The notes: generated from the letters alone by a model not told the origin. A stretch of DNA of 64,000 bases from Weeksellaceae bacterium (GCA_949788275.1 OX460916.1:1798001-1862000), one strand, 5' to 3'; shown: positions 7,389 through 17,687, numbered from the stretch's first letter. Made by a program: numbers and translations.

Positions 7389-7613
7389 ATGAAACCAAGA
7401 GAATATTCAAACGGAGAAATTATGGTGGTATGGAAAGCCGAAAAGTGCCGACACGCACAAATCTGTACCAAAACACTTCCCCAGGTCTATAACATCCATC
7501 AACGTCCTTGGATTCAACCCGAAAATACCAAGACCGAAGACCTTATTCAACAAATCGACCAATGCCCTTCGGGTGCACTCACCTACCGCTACATCGATCG
7601 AGAAAAACCCTAA
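7389..7613 (+). CDS. Divergent 4Fe-4S mono-cluster ferredoxin-like protein (Fer4_19 type)
   Basis: 74 residues from ATG at 7389. Pattern: WKAEKCRHAQICTKTLPQVY, then PWIQPE, then IDQCPSGALTY, the arrangement of divergent mono-cluster ferredoxins (PF06902-like). The Cys residues at about 17, 23 and 58 would hold the cluster. Proteins of this kind are small electron carriers or sensors of unknown partner. The frame is open further upstream into rplS, but the ATG at 7389 lies after the rplS terminator and begins the conserved domain. Confidence 0.78.
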   Translation: MKPREYSNGEIMVVWKAEKCRHAQICTKTLPQVYNIHQRPWIQPENTKTEDLIQQIDQCPSGALTYRYIDREKP

Positions 7614-7630
7614 ATAAACGCTATACCATA

Positions 7631-7662
7631 AAAGGCGATGTATATTAGTATACATCGCCTTT
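7631..7662. terminator. Hairpin after the ferredoxin-like gene
   Basis: Perfect 14-bp stem (7631-7644 with 7649-7662) with a TTAG loop. It lies 17 nt after the stop and lacks a long T-tract, so termination is likely but not certain. Confidence 0.65.
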
Positions 7663-7694
7663 CGCTATCTTATAGATTAATTTTATAATTATTG

Positions 7695-7801
7695 GGGCGG
7701 CCGCTGCGCGCCGGGCTATTCGCTCTATCTTTGCTGCAAGAGCAAAAGAAGATGATTCAGCCAAAGGGGGCAGCAAAGGATGCCGCTGCTATCCCTGCCG
7801 C
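7695..7801 (+). repeat. Dispersed intergenic repeat, copy R2 (intact)
   Basis: Starts GGGCGGCCGC, ends CCCTGCCGC, with TTTGCTGC and GCAGCAAA as inner arms around a unique centre. It lies 82 nt after the ferredoxin-like gene and in its orientation. The IS110 target core (7785-7798) differs at one position from the occupied sites (GCTGC instead of GCTTC). Confidence 0.85.
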
Positions 7802-7818
7802 AAAACGCTTCGCTTGAT

Positions 7819-7841
7819 TCGATGATTTTTTAAATCATCGA
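7819..7841. repeat. Private inverted repeat next to repeat copy R2
   Basis: Perfect 10-bp arms (7819-7828 with 7832-7841), TTT loop, 17 nt beyond the end of R2. No T-tract follows. It lies between two convergent genes. Confidence 0.65.
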
Positions 7842-7917
7842 TTTTAAATACACCTGTTCATGTTCATAGTTAAAACAGAGCTTTAGTTATGCCGGAGTAA
7901 TTAACGCTGACAAGAGT

Positions 7918-8973
7918 CTATCCTCTTGCTTTTTGAAGCATCTGCATATCGGCGATAACCATCGCAGCCAACGATTCAACAATAGGCACCGCACGAGGCA
8001 CAACACAAGGGTCGTGTCGTCCTTTGCCTTGCATTTCTATCATATCGCCATCAACGGTTAAAGTCGTCTGGGTCGACATTAAGGTGGCTACAGGTTTAAA
8101 CGCTACTTTAAAGTAAATATCCATTCCATTTGAAACCCCCCCTTGAATTCCACCGGAATGATTAGATTGGGTAGAACCATCGGGATTAAATTGGTCGTTC
8201 ATTTCAGAACCCGTTTTAGCAATGGCCGAAAAACCATCACCATACTCAAAACCTTTCACAGCATTAATGCTCATCATGGCTTGTCCTAGGCGCGCATGTA
8301 ATTTATCAAAAACGGGTTCACCAAGTCCAATCGGCATATTTTGAATAACACAAGTCACCTCTCCTCCAATGGTGTTGCCTTCTTTTCTAATTTCTTTAAT
8401 TCGGTTGATCATTTGCGCTGCCAATTCAAGGTCAGGGCAACGAACAGCTGTTTCTTCAATTGAATCAAAATTGTAATGCGAATAATCTTCGGTCATTTTC
8501 AATTCACCCACCGCACTTACAAAGGCGGTAATTTTAACTTCAGGAATAATATGTTTAGCCACGGCACCACCGACTACCCAATTGGCCGTTTCACGAGCAG
8601 AGGTGCGTCCCCCACCGCGGTGATCGCGAATACCATATTTCTTCTCGTAAGTAAAATCGGCATGAGAGGGTCTAAAAACCCCTTTAATATGGTCGTAATC
8701 ATTCGACTTTTGATTGTCGTTTGGTATAATAAAACCAATGGAAGCACCAGTCGTTTTTCCTTCAAAAATGCCCGATAAAAATTCGACGGTATCACTTTCT
8801 TTGCGTTGGGTAACAATACTCGACTGCCCTGGTTTACGACGATCTAACTGATCTTGTATCCAGTCAAAATCAAGTGTCAATCCACTTGGGCATCCATCAA
8901 TAACACCCCCAATAGCGGTGCCATGACTTTCACCAAAAGTGGTTATTTTAAATAATTTTCCAAAAGAGTTCAA
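7918..8973 (-). CDS. aroC: Chorismate synthase
   Basis: 351 residues beginning [18 protein letters not shown], the standard chorismate synthase N-terminus, with [21 protein letters not shown] and the C-terminal [16 protein letters not shown]. The enzyme converts EPSP to chorismate using reduced FMN, the last common step of aromatic amino acid (and menaquinone) synthesis. It is 5 nt downstream of the ketoacyl synthase gene and probably co-transcribed. Another shikimate gene, aroB, is at 61258. Confidence 0.97.
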   Translation of the reverse strand: MNSFGKLFKITTFGESHGTAIGGVIDGCPSGLTLDFDWIQDQLDRRKPGQSSIVTQRKESDTVEFLSGIFEGKTTGASIGFIIPNDNQKSNDYDHIKGVFRPSHADFTYEKKYGIRDHRGGGRTSARETANWVVGGAVAKHIIPEVKITAFVSAVGELKMTEDYSHYNFDSIEETAVRCPDLELAAQMINRIKEIRKEGNTIGGEVTCVIQNMPIGLGEPVFDKLHARLGQAMMSINAVKGFEYGDGFSAIAKTGSEMNDQFNPDGSTQSNHSGGIQGGVSNGMDIYFKVAFKPVATLMSTQTTLTVDGDMIEMQGKGRHDPCVVPRAVPIVESLAAMVIADMQMLQKARG

Positions 8974-8978
8974 TAGGC

Positions 8979-10055
8979 TTATTTTTCGAATTGGTATATA
9001 ATTGCATTGATATTCATACTGGCTCCAACCGAAGCCATAATGATTTTATCACTGGCACAAAAGGCATGATTACCCAACTGTTTTTCATTAATCATATCAA
9101 ACATGGTTGGAACGGTTGCCACCGAAGAATTTCCTAAAAACTGAACCGTCATGGGGTCTACTTCTGCGGGCACATCACGCATACCGTATAGTTTAAATAA
9201 ACGTTCAATCATCGCGTGATCCATCTTCGCATTGGCTTGATGCAATAAAATTTTCTGAATATCGGTAATCGTAAGTTCCGTTTCATCCAACATTTCTTTA
9301 ATCGCTGGAGGAACATTCTTGAGTACAAATTCATACACCTTACGGCCTTTCATTTGAATATTTTTATTTGAACCCACATAGTCTTTATTTAAAGAAGGTG
9401 CATTCACTAAAAAATTCATTTCGTCACCATTATAGGATAACGTAGCATGGTTTAAAATCCCACACTTCTCCTCACTTTCCTTCGCTTCAAGCACAACTGC
9501 TCCAGCACCATCCGCAAAAATCATTGCAGAACGATCATGCGGATCCACAGAACGAGATAAGGTATCAGAACCAATGACCAATATTTTTTTAGCAATTTTA
9601 GCTTGAATAAATTGATGGGCTAAAATAAGGCTTTCCACCCAGCCTGGGCATCCAAAAGTCATATCGTATGGCTTACACTTAAGGTTTTTAATCCCTAAAT
9701 TATGCTTTACCTTGGCCGACATCGAAGGCATAATATCAATTTGACGAGAAACGGGGTCAATATCACCAAAATTATGAGCAACAATAACATAATCTAATGT
9801 TTCTGGATCAACACCCGCTCTTTCAAGCGCCATTTTCCCAGCAGCTGTTGCCATATCCGAATTCAAAACATCGCTATCGACATAACGTCTTTCCTTGATT
9901 TCAGTGATCTCTTCAAATTTTTGAATGATTTCTTGGGTCGGTTTTTCTATGCGATCACCGTTATCATCGAAAAAATCATGCGCAAAGAAATCATCGTTTT
10001 TGACTACTTTATTTGGCAAGTAATGTCCAGAGCCCGTAATTACAGAGTTTATCAT
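8979..10055 (-). CDS. 3-oxoacyl-ACP synthase III (FabH-like)
   Basis: 358 residues from ATG at 10055 (a longer frame to 10127 lacks the family N-terminus). It has [15 protein letters not shown], the active-site Cys in [12 protein letters not shown] (near 130), His in LLHQANAKM and Asn in GNSSVATVP, the Cys-His-Asn triad of KAS III. It is somewhat longer than housekeeping FabH (about 320-335), mainly by an insert after residue 25. It may be a specialised starter enzyme rather than the main FabH. A -7 box TAACTTTG lies at 10092-10085, 29 nt before the ATG. Confidence 0.88.
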   Translation of the reverse strand: MINSVITGSGHYLPNKVVKNDDFFAHDFFDDNGDRIEKPTQEIIQKFEEITEIKERRYVDSDVLNSDMATAAGKMALERAGVDPETLDYVIVAHNFGDIDPVSRQIDIMPSMSAKVKHNLGIKNLKCKPYDMTFGCPGWVESLILAHQFIQAKIAKKILVIGSDTLSRSVDPHDRSAMIFADGAGAVVLEAKESEEKCGILNHATLSYNGDEMNFLVNAPSLNKDYVGSNKNIQMKGRKVYEFVLKNVPPAIKEMLDETELTITDIQKILLHQANAKMDHAMIERLFKLYGMRDVPAEVDPMTVQFLGNSSVATVPTMFDMINEKQLGNHAFCASDKIIMASVGASMNINAIIYQFEK

Positions 10056-10169
10056 ATCTAAATGTTGAGTCTTAAATAAAGAGACAAAGTTAAACAATTC
10101 ATTAAAATAGAAGTTAAAAATATGCATTAACTCATAGCAAGTTTAATAAAGTATAATTAATTTAGCAGC

Positions 10170-10730
10170 ATGAAAAAAAATCCGTCATTAATTGGCTTAT
10201 TAATCGTTGGCGCAATTACCCTTGTAATTGTGTTTATATACACTTTTGTATTAAGCAAAAAAGAAGGTTACATTATTGATAACCCTTCTGACACAACATT
10301 AAGTATCCGTATCAACAAAAAAGAATATACCATTGCCCCTCAACAACACATTCGTGTTTCCTTGGCCACTGGAAATACCCAAATTAATTACCAACACGCA
10401 GGTAAGACGGTAGATACAGTGGTAAAAATTAATCGTGTAACCGGTTTAATCAACCCTGTAGGCAATACGTACTACACCTTTACCCGTCCTTATGGCTACA
10501 GAGAAAATAAAGATTCTATTTTCACCTCTCAAAATATATCCATTGATAACAAAGTCTATTTAGGTATGATCGAGCAATCGAATCAATTGTATATCGAAAA
10601 CTTCTATTACAACTTAGATCAAGACTACCCGAAAGTATTTCTTAAATCGGACAAAGAAAAGATGACCGATTTATCAAAAATCTTCAACAAGGACGACTTT
10701 AAACAATTTTATTTCGAAAATTACGAATAA
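10170..10730 (+). CDS. Hypothetical membrane-anchored protein
   Basis: 186 residues: one N-terminal membrane helix (about 7-29), then a mostly beta-strand region with a DNPSDTTLSIRINKKEYTIAPQQHI opening that resembles a small Ig- or FHA-like sandwich, and an acidic helical tail ending FYFENYE. I do not recognise a family. It is 24 nt upstream of the menaquinone methyltransferase gene and likely shares its transcript. Confidence 0.6.
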   Translation: MKKNPSLIGLLIVGAITLVIVFIYTFVLSKKEGYIIDNPSDTTLSIRINKKEYTIAPQQHIRVSLATGNTQINYQHAGKTVDTVVKINRVTGLINPVGNTYYTFTRPYGYRENKDSIFTSQNISIDNKVYLGMIEQSNQLYIENFYYNLDQDYPKVFLKSDKEKMTDLSKIFNKDDFKQFYFENYE

Positions 10731-10754
10731 GTAATAATTTCATACTTTTACCAA

Positions 10755-11495
10755 ATGACAAATCATACACACGACCATATAAAACCTTACGACGAATCGG
10801 CGTTAAGTAAAAAGAAGCAGGTGGAACAGATGTTCGATAACATTTCACCTAAATATGACCTTCTTAACCGTGTATTATCAATGGGAATCGATATTCAATG
10901 GCGAAAAGACGTCATTCAAATGATTCAAGCTGCACAACCCAAAACCATTTTGGACATTGCTACCGGAACGGGCGATTTAGCCATTATGATGGGTAAAAAA
11001 ACCACCGCTCAAATTACGGGACTAGATCTTTCTGCAGGAATGTTAGAAGTTGGTCGTAAGAAGGTAGAACAAGAAGGTTTGTCTTCTCGGATTGAAATGA
11101 TTCAAGGAGATTCTGAAAACTTACCTTTCGAGGATAACTCCTTCGACTGTGTAACGGTTTCTTTTGGTGTTCGTAATTTTGAACATTTAGAACAGGGACT
11201 AGCGGAGATTTACCGTATTTTAAAACCAGGTGGAACATTTGTTATTTTAGAGTTCTCTTATCCAACAACGTTTCCAATGAAACAATTATACACTTTTTAT
11301 TCGAAAAATATTTTACCCGCTATTGGTAAATTAGTTTCAAAAGATCAAAGTGCCTACACCTATTTACCAGACTCTGTACGCGCCTTTCCTCATGGAGAAG
11401 AGATGAAAAACATTCTAAAAAATGTAAAATTCACCCAACCAATTGATAAAAAACTTACATTTGGAATCGCAAGTATCTACAAAAGTATAAAATAA
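10755..11495 (+). CDS. menG: Demethylmenaquinone methyltransferase (UbiE/MenG)
   Basis: 246 residues. Class I SAM methyltransferase with [18 protein letters not shown], motif [12 protein letters not shown], the post-motif [15 protein letters not shown] and GGTFVILEF, all typical of UbiE/MenG. It methylates demethylmenaquinone, the final step of menaquinone synthesis; menC and menE are at 48837-51509. It lies just upstream of porT, an order often kept in Flavobacteriia. Confidence 0.95.
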   Translation: MTNHTHDHIKPYDESALSKKKQVEQMFDNISPKYDLLNRVLSMGIDIQWRKDVIQMIQAAQPKTILDIATGTGDLAIMMGKKTTAQITGLDLSAGMLEVGRKKVEQEGLSSRIEMIQGDSENLPFEDNSFDCVTVSFGVRNFEHLEQGLAEIYRILKPGGTFVILEFSYPTTFPMKQLYTFYSKNILPAIGKLVSKDQSAYTYLPDSVRAFPHGEEMKNILKNVKFTQPIDKKLTFGIASIYKSIK

Positions 11496-11522
11496 TTCGG
11501 CGAAACAATCGTTGAACTTGAC

Positions 11523-12293
11523 ATGAGAAAACATCTTTTTATAACAGTTTCCCTAGCACTTGCTTCATTAGCGAATGCGCAGTTCAGGCCAAATTATGAC
11601 AAAGAATGGCACCGAACTGAATCCGACGAGAAAAAATTTAGTTTTGGTTACTTCCTAGGCGCAAATGTGATGACCTATAAAGTAAACCCTAAACCCTATA
11701 ACAAAAAATCACCGACCCCTATCTCACCGAATGAAGGGGTTAATGAATATGGTCTACTTTACTTGGATCAAGAAAACACGCCAGGATTAAGCGTCGGATT
11801 AACGGCTAAACTACGTATCAACGATTATATCGCTTTGAAATCGGAGCCGGGATTGCACTTTTCGCAACGAACCTTGCGATTTTCTCAGTTAAGTGAGGAT
11901 CCTAGTCTTTCACCTGATCAAATTTTAAGGGAAGTAAAATCGACTTACATCGAAGTACCCCTGCTCTTAAACTTCCATGGAGAACGCTGGGTAAACACGC
12001 GTCCTTATATTCAAGGAGGTTTAGGATACGCCTATAATTTACAGTCGAATGAGAAAAAAGAAGACGATAATGGTGCTGGTGTTTTTAGAACCACAACCCA
12101 TAACTTCAACTTGCAAGCTGAATTAGGTATTGAACTGTATTTTAAGCATTTCAAACTAACACCCGCTTTAAAGGGCATGTTCTTCATCAACAACGAATTG
12201 GTTGCTGATAAAGCGACAACACCAGCCTACTACGCTGGAAGTATCAACTCACTTTCAACGCGTGCCGTTGTTTTCTCTTTAAAATTTGAATAA
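11523..12293 (+). CDS. porT: PorT/SprT family outer-membrane protein (type IX secretion)
   Basis: 256 residues with a signal peptide (cleaved near ANA-QFRP) and an outer-membrane barrel of eight or so strands (FGYFLGANVMTYKV, GLSVGLTAKLRIND, LLLNFHGERW, RPYIQGGLGYAYNL). Position directly after menG/ubiE is the usual place of porT/sprT in this group. PorT is needed for type IX secretion of proteins with a Por C-terminal domain; two such cargo proteins are in this window (18758 and 26799). Confidence 0.82.
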   Translation: MRKHLFITVSLALASLANAQFRPNYDKEWHRTESDEKKFSFGYFLGANVMTYKVNPKPYNKKSPTPISPNEGVNEYGLLYLDQENTPGLSVGLTAKLRINDYIALKSEPGLHFSQRTLRFSQLSEDPSLSPDQILREVKSTYIEVPLLLNFHGERWVNTRPYIQGGLGYAYNLQSNEKKEDDNGAGVFRTTTHNFNLQAELGIELYFKHFKLTPALKGMFFINNELVADKATTPAYYAGSINSLSTRAVVFSLKFE

Positions 12294-12318
12294 TTAAAAC
12301 CATAAAAAATAAGTAACA

Positions 12319-13458
12319 ATGAATTTTGATCTTACAGAAGAACATTTAATGATACAACAAGCTGCGCGGGATTTCGCCAAGGCTGAATTATTACCAGGTG
12401 TCATCGAACGTGATGAACATTCAACTTTCCCTACCGAAGCCGTTAAAAAAATGGGCGAATTAGGGTTCTTAGGAATGATGGTCGACCCAAAATATGGCGG
12501 ATCAGGTCTTGATAGTGTATCCTACGTTGTAGCCATGGAAGAAATCGCGAAAGTAGATGCTTCTGCTGCTGTAGTTATGTCAGTGAATAACTCTTTAGTG
12601 TGTGCAGGATTAGAAAAATACTGTAACGAAGAACAAAAACAAAAATATTTAACCCCGCTTGCTTCAGGGCAAGTGATTGGCGCTTTCTGTTTATCTGAAC
12701 CAGAAGCGGGTTCGGATGCTACATCGCAGAAAACAACAGCCATTGATATGGGTGACCATTACTTATTAAATGGAACAAAGAACTGGATTACCAACGGAAA
12801 TACAGCTTCAACCTATATTGTTATTGCACAAACCGATGCGGACAAAGCACACAAAGGTATTAACGCATTCATCGTTGAAAGAGGATGGAAAGGTTTTGAA
12901 GTAGGTGTAAAAGAGAAGAAAATGGGAATCCGAGGATCTGATACCCATTCATTAATGTTTACAGACGTTAAAGTACCCAAAGAAAACAGAATTGGTGAAG
13001 ATGGATTCGGTTTTGCTTTTGCCATGAATGTATTAAACGGTGGACGTATCGGAATTGCTTCACAAGCCTTAGGAATTGCCCAAGGAGCTTATGAATTAGC
13101 ATTGGGTTACGCTAAAATCCGTAAAGCTTTTAAAACAGAGATTATCAATCACCAAGCTGTGGCTTTTAAATTGGCCGATATGGCTGTTAATATTTCAGCA
13201 GCGCGCCTATTGTGTATGAAAGCAGCCACTGAAAAAGATCAGGGGAAAGACATTGCTATTTCTGGAGCAATGGCGAAGTTATTCTCTTCTCAGACAGCTA
13301 TGGATACGACCATTGAAGCCGTACAGATTCATGGTGGAAATGGCTATGTAAGCGAATACCACGTAGAACGTATGATGCGGGATGCAAAAATCACGCAGAT
13401 TTACGAAGGAACATCTGAAATTCAAAAAATTGTTATCTCAAGAGGGATTGCAAAATAA
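12319..13458 (+). CDS. Acyl-CoA dehydrogenase (short-chain, butyryl-CoA type)
   Basis: 379 residues covering the whole acyl-CoA dehydrogenase fold: N-terminal helices (LTEEHLMIQQAARDFA), the middle domain CLSEPEAGSDA and WITNG, and the catalytic region IYEGTSEIQ (Glu near 366). The FAD-dependent enzyme oxidises acyl-CoA to enoyl-CoA. Length and motifs best fit short-chain (Bcd) enzymes; exact chain length is inference. A strong bidirectional terminator follows. Confidence 0.93.
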   Translation: MNFDLTEEHLMIQQAARDFAKAELLPGVIERDEHSTFPTEAVKKMGELGFLGMMVDPKYGGSGLDSVSYVVAMEEIAKVDASAAVVMSVNNSLVCAGLEKYCNEEQKQKYLTPLASGQVIGAFCLSEPEAGSDATSQKTTAIDMGDHYLLNGTKNWITNGNTASTYIVIAQTDADKAHKGINAFIVERGWKGFEVGVKEKKMGIRGSDTHSLMFTDVKVPKENRIGEDGFGFAFAMNVLNGGRIGIASQALGIAQGAYELALGYAKIRKAFKTEIINHQAVAFKLADMAVNISAARLLCMKAATEKDQGKDIAISGAMAKLFSSQTAMDTTIEAVQIHGGNGYVSEYHVERMMRDAKITQIYEGTSEIQKIVISRGIAK

Positions 13459-13484
13459 AGAAAAAATTCTTTGAATGGCTATAA

Positions 13485-13520
13485 GAAAAGGCCCGTAATC
13501 ATACGATTACGGGCCTTTTC
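13485..13520. terminator. Bidirectional intrinsic terminator
   Basis: Perfect 16-bp stem (13485-13500 with 13505-13520), loop ATAC, between the convergent acyl-CoA dehydrogenase and MFS genes. The GGCCCG core and the A/T-rich stem base suit both directions. Confidence 0.9.
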
Positions 13521-13548
13521 TTGTATATAATTTGTTGTAAACGCGTCG

Positions 13549-14754
13549 TTATCCCGCCTTTCTAAAAGTCACTTTTTTCATATTCGGTAGAAATACAGCA
13601 ATAATTCCTAGAAGTGGTAAAAAGGAACAGACCTGGTAAATAAAGGCAATGGACGTATGATCGGCCCACCAACCCAATAAAGCAGAACCAAGCCCACCCA
13701 TTCCAAAAGCAAAACCGTAAAATAACCCCGATACCATTCCGATCTTCTTCGGTAAAAGCTCTTGGGCATAAACCAATATAGCTGGGAATGCGGAAGAAAC
13801 AATTAGGCCAATAATAACCACCAAGATCCCCGTCCATGTTAAATCGACATAAGGCAATAAAAGGGTAAAAGGAGCCGCACCTAAAACGGAGAACCAAATC
13901 ACATACTTTCGACCGAAACGATCGCCAAAAATCCCCCCCAAGAGCGTACCAACAGCCACAGCGATTAGAAAATAAAACAAGTATACCTGAGCTTGAATTT
14001 CGGTTAAACCAAATTTATCGATGATATAAAACTGAAAGTAACTCGTAATACTGGCCATGTAAAAGTATTTAGAGAAGATAAGAAGCAACAAAATAACAAT
14101 AGCCGAAGTAATTCTATTTTGAGATAAATTGGGCAGCAAGATTGTTTTTGCTGATTTGGTTTTCGCTTCCTCAATTTTTTTCTTATACCATTTCCCGATA
14201 TAAGAAAGAATCAACATAGCTAGAAGAGCTGGAGCTGCAAACCAAAGTAAGTACAATTGATCGTTCGGTAAAACAACCCAAGCCACTAATAAAGGTGCTA
14301 AAGCAGTCCCCGTATTCCCGCCTATTTGAAAAATGGATTGTGCAAGACTTCGACGTCCACCCGAAGCTACAAAAGCGACTCTAGACGATTCTGGGTGAAA
14401 AACAGAAGACCCAATCCCCACTAAAATAACGGCCACTAAGATCATACTATATTGATGTGCGTATCCCAAGGTGACAATTCCAGCCACAGTGAAACACATG
14501 CCTATAATTTGGGAAAATGGTTGCGGAAACTTATCGGTATACATACCAATTAAAGGCTGAAAAATAGAGGCAGCCAATTGATAACAAAGCGTGATTAGCC
14601 CAATTTGCGCAAGTGTTAGCCCGAACTCTTGCTCTAAACGCGGATACATTGCGGGGATTACTGCTTGTAATAAATCGTTCAACAAGTGAGCGAAACTAAT
14701 GGCAATCAGAATATTAAACGCCGTTTTATTCGGCGAAGTTGTCTTGGTATTCAT
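13549..14754 (-). CDS. MFS transporter, fosmidomycin-resistance (Fsr)-like
   Basis: 401 residues with about 12 membrane helices. Fsr-type motifs: FAHLLNDLLQAVIPAMYP in helix 1, PLIGMYTDKFP in the loop between helices 2 and 3, and GIGSSVFHPESSRVAF in helix 4. Fsr-like exporters are proton-driven drug efflux proteins of the inner membrane; the natural substrate is unknown. Transcribed convergently to the acyl-CoA dehydrogenase, monocistronic. Confidence 0.85.
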   Translation of the reverse strand: MNTKTTSPNKTAFNILIAISFAHLLNDLLQAVIPAMYPRLEQEFGLTLAQIGLITLCYQLAASIFQPLIGMYTDKFPQPFSQIIGMCFTVAGIVTLGYAHQYSMILVAVILVGIGSSVFHPESSRVAFVASGGRRSLAQSIFQIGGNTGTALAPLLVAWVVLPNDQLYLLWFAAPALLAMLILSYIGKWYKKKIEEAKTKSAKTILLPNLSQNRITSAIVILLLLIFSKYFYMASITSYFQFYIIDKFGLTEIQAQVYLFYFLIAVAVGTLLGGIFGDRFGRKYVIWFSVLGAAPFTLLLPYVDLTWTGILVVIIGLIVSSAFPAILVYAQELLPKKIGMVSGLFYGFAFGMGGLGSALLGWWADHTSIAFIYQVCSFLPLLGIIAVFLPNMKKVTFRKAG

Positions 14755-14912
14755 ACAATAAAGTTATAATGAATCTAAATTAACGTCGCAAAGTACAGTA
14801 GAAAAAAAGAAAGAGGAAATGAAATTACCTGATTTATTCCCCTATTTTGGATCGAATATGCTGAAAAAAATAAGATTATATTAGCCGCGGAAAAAATTAA
14901 GACGAAAAAAGA

Positions 14913-15773
14913 ATGAAATTATTTAGATTTGGTCCAAAAGGACAAGAAAAGTCAGGAATTATTATTGATGATGTAAAGTATGACGTATCCGCTTCAGGAA
15001 TCGTTTACGATGAGAACTTTTTTGGAAATCAAGAATTAATTGATGCTTTAACAAACTACGTTGAAGAAAACAAAACGCGTTTATCAATTGTATCAGACGA
15101 AGAAAGAATTGGTGCACCTTTGGTAAAACCAGGTAAAATTGTTTGTGTTGGTTTAAACTTTGACGATCACGTGAAAGAAACTGGTTTAGAGCAGCAAGCA
15201 GAACCAATTATGTTTATGAAAGCGAACCAATCGTTTAATGGACCACAAGATGGGATTATGCAACCCAACGGTTCGACGAAGATGGACTGGGAAACTGAAT
15301 TAGCGATCGTTATTGGAAAGAAAGCCAACAACGTAACGGAAGAAGAAGCTTTGGATCACGTATTTGGTTATGTATTGGTGAATGACATCAGCGAGCGCGC
15401 CTTTCAAACAGAAAGAGGAGGTACATGGGATAAAGGGAAAGGATGTGATACATTTGCACCCGTGGGACCATTTATTGCGACCAAGGAAGAGATTAAAGAT
15501 GTGAATAATTTGAATGTTTGGTTAAAACTAAACGGTGAATTAATGCAAAATGGAACAACGGCCGACTTTATTTATAAGGTACCGAAGTTAATTTCTTATT
15601 TAAGCCAATTTATGTCGTTCTTACCAGGTGATATTATTTCAACGGGATCGCCAGCGGGGTCAGGAATGGGAAAAACCCCACAACGATGGTTACAGCCAGG
15701 TGATGTGATTGAGTACGGAATTGAAGGATTGGGAAGCACCACCCAAGAGATTTTAGCTTTTCGTAAAGATTAA
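14913..15773 (+). CDS. Fumarylacetoacetate hydrolase (FAH) family protein
   Basis: 286 residues with the FAH core: GKIVCVGLNFDDHVKE, PIMFMKANQSFNGP, the metal-site region DWETELAIVIGKK, and GYVLVNDISERAF. GDIISTGSPAG closes the domain. The family holds acylpyruvases, oxaloacetate decarboxylases and hydratases/isomerases of aromatic breakdown; the substrate cannot be chosen here. The protein is cytoplasmic. It stands alone, 177 nt upstream of the ribosomal cluster. Confidence 0.87.
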   Translation: MKLFRFGPKGQEKSGIIIDDVKYDVSASGIVYDENFFGNQELIDALTNYVEENKTRLSIVSDEERIGAPLVKPGKIVCVGLNFDDHVKETGLEQQAEPIMFMKANQSFNGPQDGIMQPNGSTKMDWETELAIVIGKKANNVTEEEALDHVFGYVLVNDISERAFQTERGGTWDKGKGCDTFAPVGPFIATKEEIKDVNNLNVWLKLNGELMQNGTTADFIYKVPKLISYLSQFMSFLPGDIISTGSPAGSGMGKTPQRWLQPGDVIEYGIEGLGSTTQEILAFRKD

Positions 15774-15870
15774 CGATAAGAATTCAAATAAATAGTGTAA
15801 TTTTGCCATCATTTTATAATCCATTGCGGTATAAAGGTGGCAAAGCTTTTTAAAAATACATACATTTTTT

Positions 15871-15900
15871 TTGTAAAAAGAAAAGCTTTCACTACATTTG
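15871..15900 (+). promoter_or_regulatory. Promoter of the rplM-rpsI cluster
   Basis: TTG (15871-15873), 19-nt spacer, TACATTTG (15893-15900). A leader of about 45 nt follows, opening with a short CCGA/TCGG hairpin (15905-15920), then an AT-rich stretch to the GTG start at 15951. Confidence 0.75.
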
Positions 15901-15950
15901 CACCCCGATCGGAATGTCGGTAAATTATTAAATTATTAAAAACCAAGATA

Positions 15951-16406
15951 GTGGACACGTTAAGTTATAAAACTACATCAGCCAACAAAGAAACTGCTCA
16001 AAAAGAATGGGTAGTGGTGGACGCTTCTAACCTAAGTTTGGGTCGCCTTGCATCAGGTGTAGCGAAGCTAATTAGAGGTAAGCACAAAACGAATTTCACT
16101 CCTCATGCAGATTGTGGAGATTATGTAATCGTTTTGAATGCAGACAAAATTCAATTAACAGGTAAGAAATGGGACGAAAAATTATACATTCGTCACACAG
16201 GTTACCCAGGAGGACAACGTTCTTTAACAGCGAAAGAAGTTTTTGAAAAAGACCCAATTCGTTTGATTGAAAAATCGGTTAAAGGAATGTTACCAAAAAA
16301 CAAGTTAGGAAGCAAATTGTATACTAATTTACATGTATTTGTAGGTTCAGAGCATCACCACGAAGCTCAACAACCAAAACAAATTGATATTAACGAATAT
16401 TTATAA
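15951..16406 (+). CDS. rplM: 50S ribosomal protein L13
   Basis: 151 residues beginning with GTG (read as Met): MDTLSYKTTSANKET, then WVVVDASNLSLGRLAS, TGYPGG and KGMLPKNKLG, the standard L13 blocks. The GTG start is supported because it begins the conserved flavobacterial N-terminus and no ATG is nearby. rpsI follows after 9 nt as in most bacteria. Confidence 0.97.
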   Translation: MDTLSYKTTSANKETAQKEWVVVDASNLSLGRLASGVAKLIRGKHKTNFTPHADCGDYVIVLNADKIQLTGKKWDEKLYIRHTGYPGGQRSLTAKEVFEKDPIRLIEKSVKGMLPKNKLGSKLYTNLHVFVGSEHHHEAQQPKQIDINEYL

Positions 16407-16415
16407 TATAAATCC

Positions 16416-16802
16416 ATGGCAATAGTTCATAAAATCGGACGTAGAAAGAAATCTGTTGCTCGTGTATATTTACAAGAGGGTAATGGAGAAATCTTCATTA
16501 ACGGACGCGAGTTAACAAACTACTTCCCTACTGCAGTATTACAATACAAAGTAGCGCAAGCATTTCTAATCACAGGTACAACTGACAAATACAATGTAGA
16601 TGTTAAAGTATTTGGGGGAGGAATCACAGGACAAGCTGAATCAATTCGTTTAGCAATTTCTAGAGCTTTATGTGAAATCGATGCAGATTTCCGCTTATTA
16701 TTAAAACCAGAAGGGTTATTAACACGTGACCCACGTATGGTAGAACGTAAGAAATTCGGTCAGAAGAAAGCACGTAAGAAATTTCAATTCTCTAAACGTT
16801 AA
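16416..16802 (+). CDS. rpsI: 30S ribosomal protein S9
   Basis: 128 residues with IGRRKKSVARVYL at the start and the basic C-terminal tail GQKKARKKFQFSKR that reaches the P-site tRNA. Pairs with rplM in one operon. Confidence 0.97.
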   Translation: MAIVHKIGRRKKSVARVYLQEGNGEIFINGRELTNYFPTAVLQYKVAQAFLITGTTDKYNVDVKVFGGGITGQAESIRLAISRALCEIDADFRLLLKPEGLLTRDPRMVERKKFGQKKARKKFQFSKR

Positions 16803-16931
16803 TTTATTCAATTTTTTAAAAAATCCATTTTCCGTTGGTTTAGCATCTAAACATATAAGGCGAGAAGATTTATTCGACCACTTATTTGTTGCTTGCTGAG
16901 AATAGCGGAACGTAAACTAAGAAAAAAGAAA

Positions 16932-17687
16932 ATGGCAAAAGTAAATGTAAAAGACCTTTTAAATGCAGGAGTGCATTTTGGTCATTTAACAAGAAAATGG
17001 AATCCGGCTATGGCTCCCTATATTTTTATGGAGAAAAACGGAATCCATATCATCGACCTTCACAAAACTGCAGTGAAATTAGATGAAGCATCTGACGCAT
17101 TGGGTAAGATTGCTGCATCAGGACGTAAAATCCTTTTCGTTGCAACTAAAAAACAAGCGAAAGATGTTGTGGCTAAGCATGCTGAAGAAATCAATATGCC
17201 TTATATCACAGAACGTTGGCCTGGTGGAATGTTAACAAACTTTGTTACTATTCGTAAAGCAGTTAAAAAAATGAACTCAATCGACCGTATGAAAAAAGAC
17301 GGAACGTTTGAAACACTATCTAAAAAAGAAAGATTACAAGTTGATCGTCAAAGAGCTTCATTAGAGAAGAACTTAGGTTCTATCGCAGACATGACGCGTT
17401 TACCTTCGGCTGTATTCATCGTTGATATCGTGCGTGAGCATATTGCAATCGCTGAATCTCAAAAATTAGGTATTCCTATTTTTGCGATGGTTGATACCAA
17501 CACCGATCCAAGACAAGTTGATTTCCCTATTCCAGCGAATGATGATGCGTCTAAATCGATTGATATCATCTTAACTACGATTGCTGATTCTATTAAAGAA
17601 GGTCTTTCTACGCGTAAAGCAGAGAAAGAAAAAGCAAAAGAAGTAAAAGAAGACGAAGGAGCTGAAACTGAAACAACAGAAGCTTAA
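16932..17687 (+). CDS. rpsB: 30S ribosomal protein S2
   Basis: 251 residues from ATG at 16932 (MAKVNVKDLLNAGVHFGH); an upstream in-frame ATG at 16893 would add a basic peptide not found in S2. Blocks RKWNPAMAPYIF, RWPGGMLTNF and PIFAMVDTNTDP identify S2. The C-terminus is a charged Lys/Glu tail. The 129-nt gap after rpsI is long enough for a leader. EF-Ts follows. Confidence 0.97.
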   Translation: MAKVNVKDLLNAGVHFGHLTRKWNPAMAPYIFMEKNGIHIIDLHKTAVKLDEASDALGKIAASGRKILFVATKKQAKDVVAKHAEEINMPYITERWPGGMLTNFVTIRKAVKKMNSIDRMKKDGTFETLSKKERLQVDRQRASLEKNLGSIADMTRLPSAVFIVDIVREHIAIAESQKLGIPIFAMVDTNTDPRQVDFPIPANDDASKSIDIILTTIADSIKEGLSTRKAEKEKAKEVKEDEGAETETTEA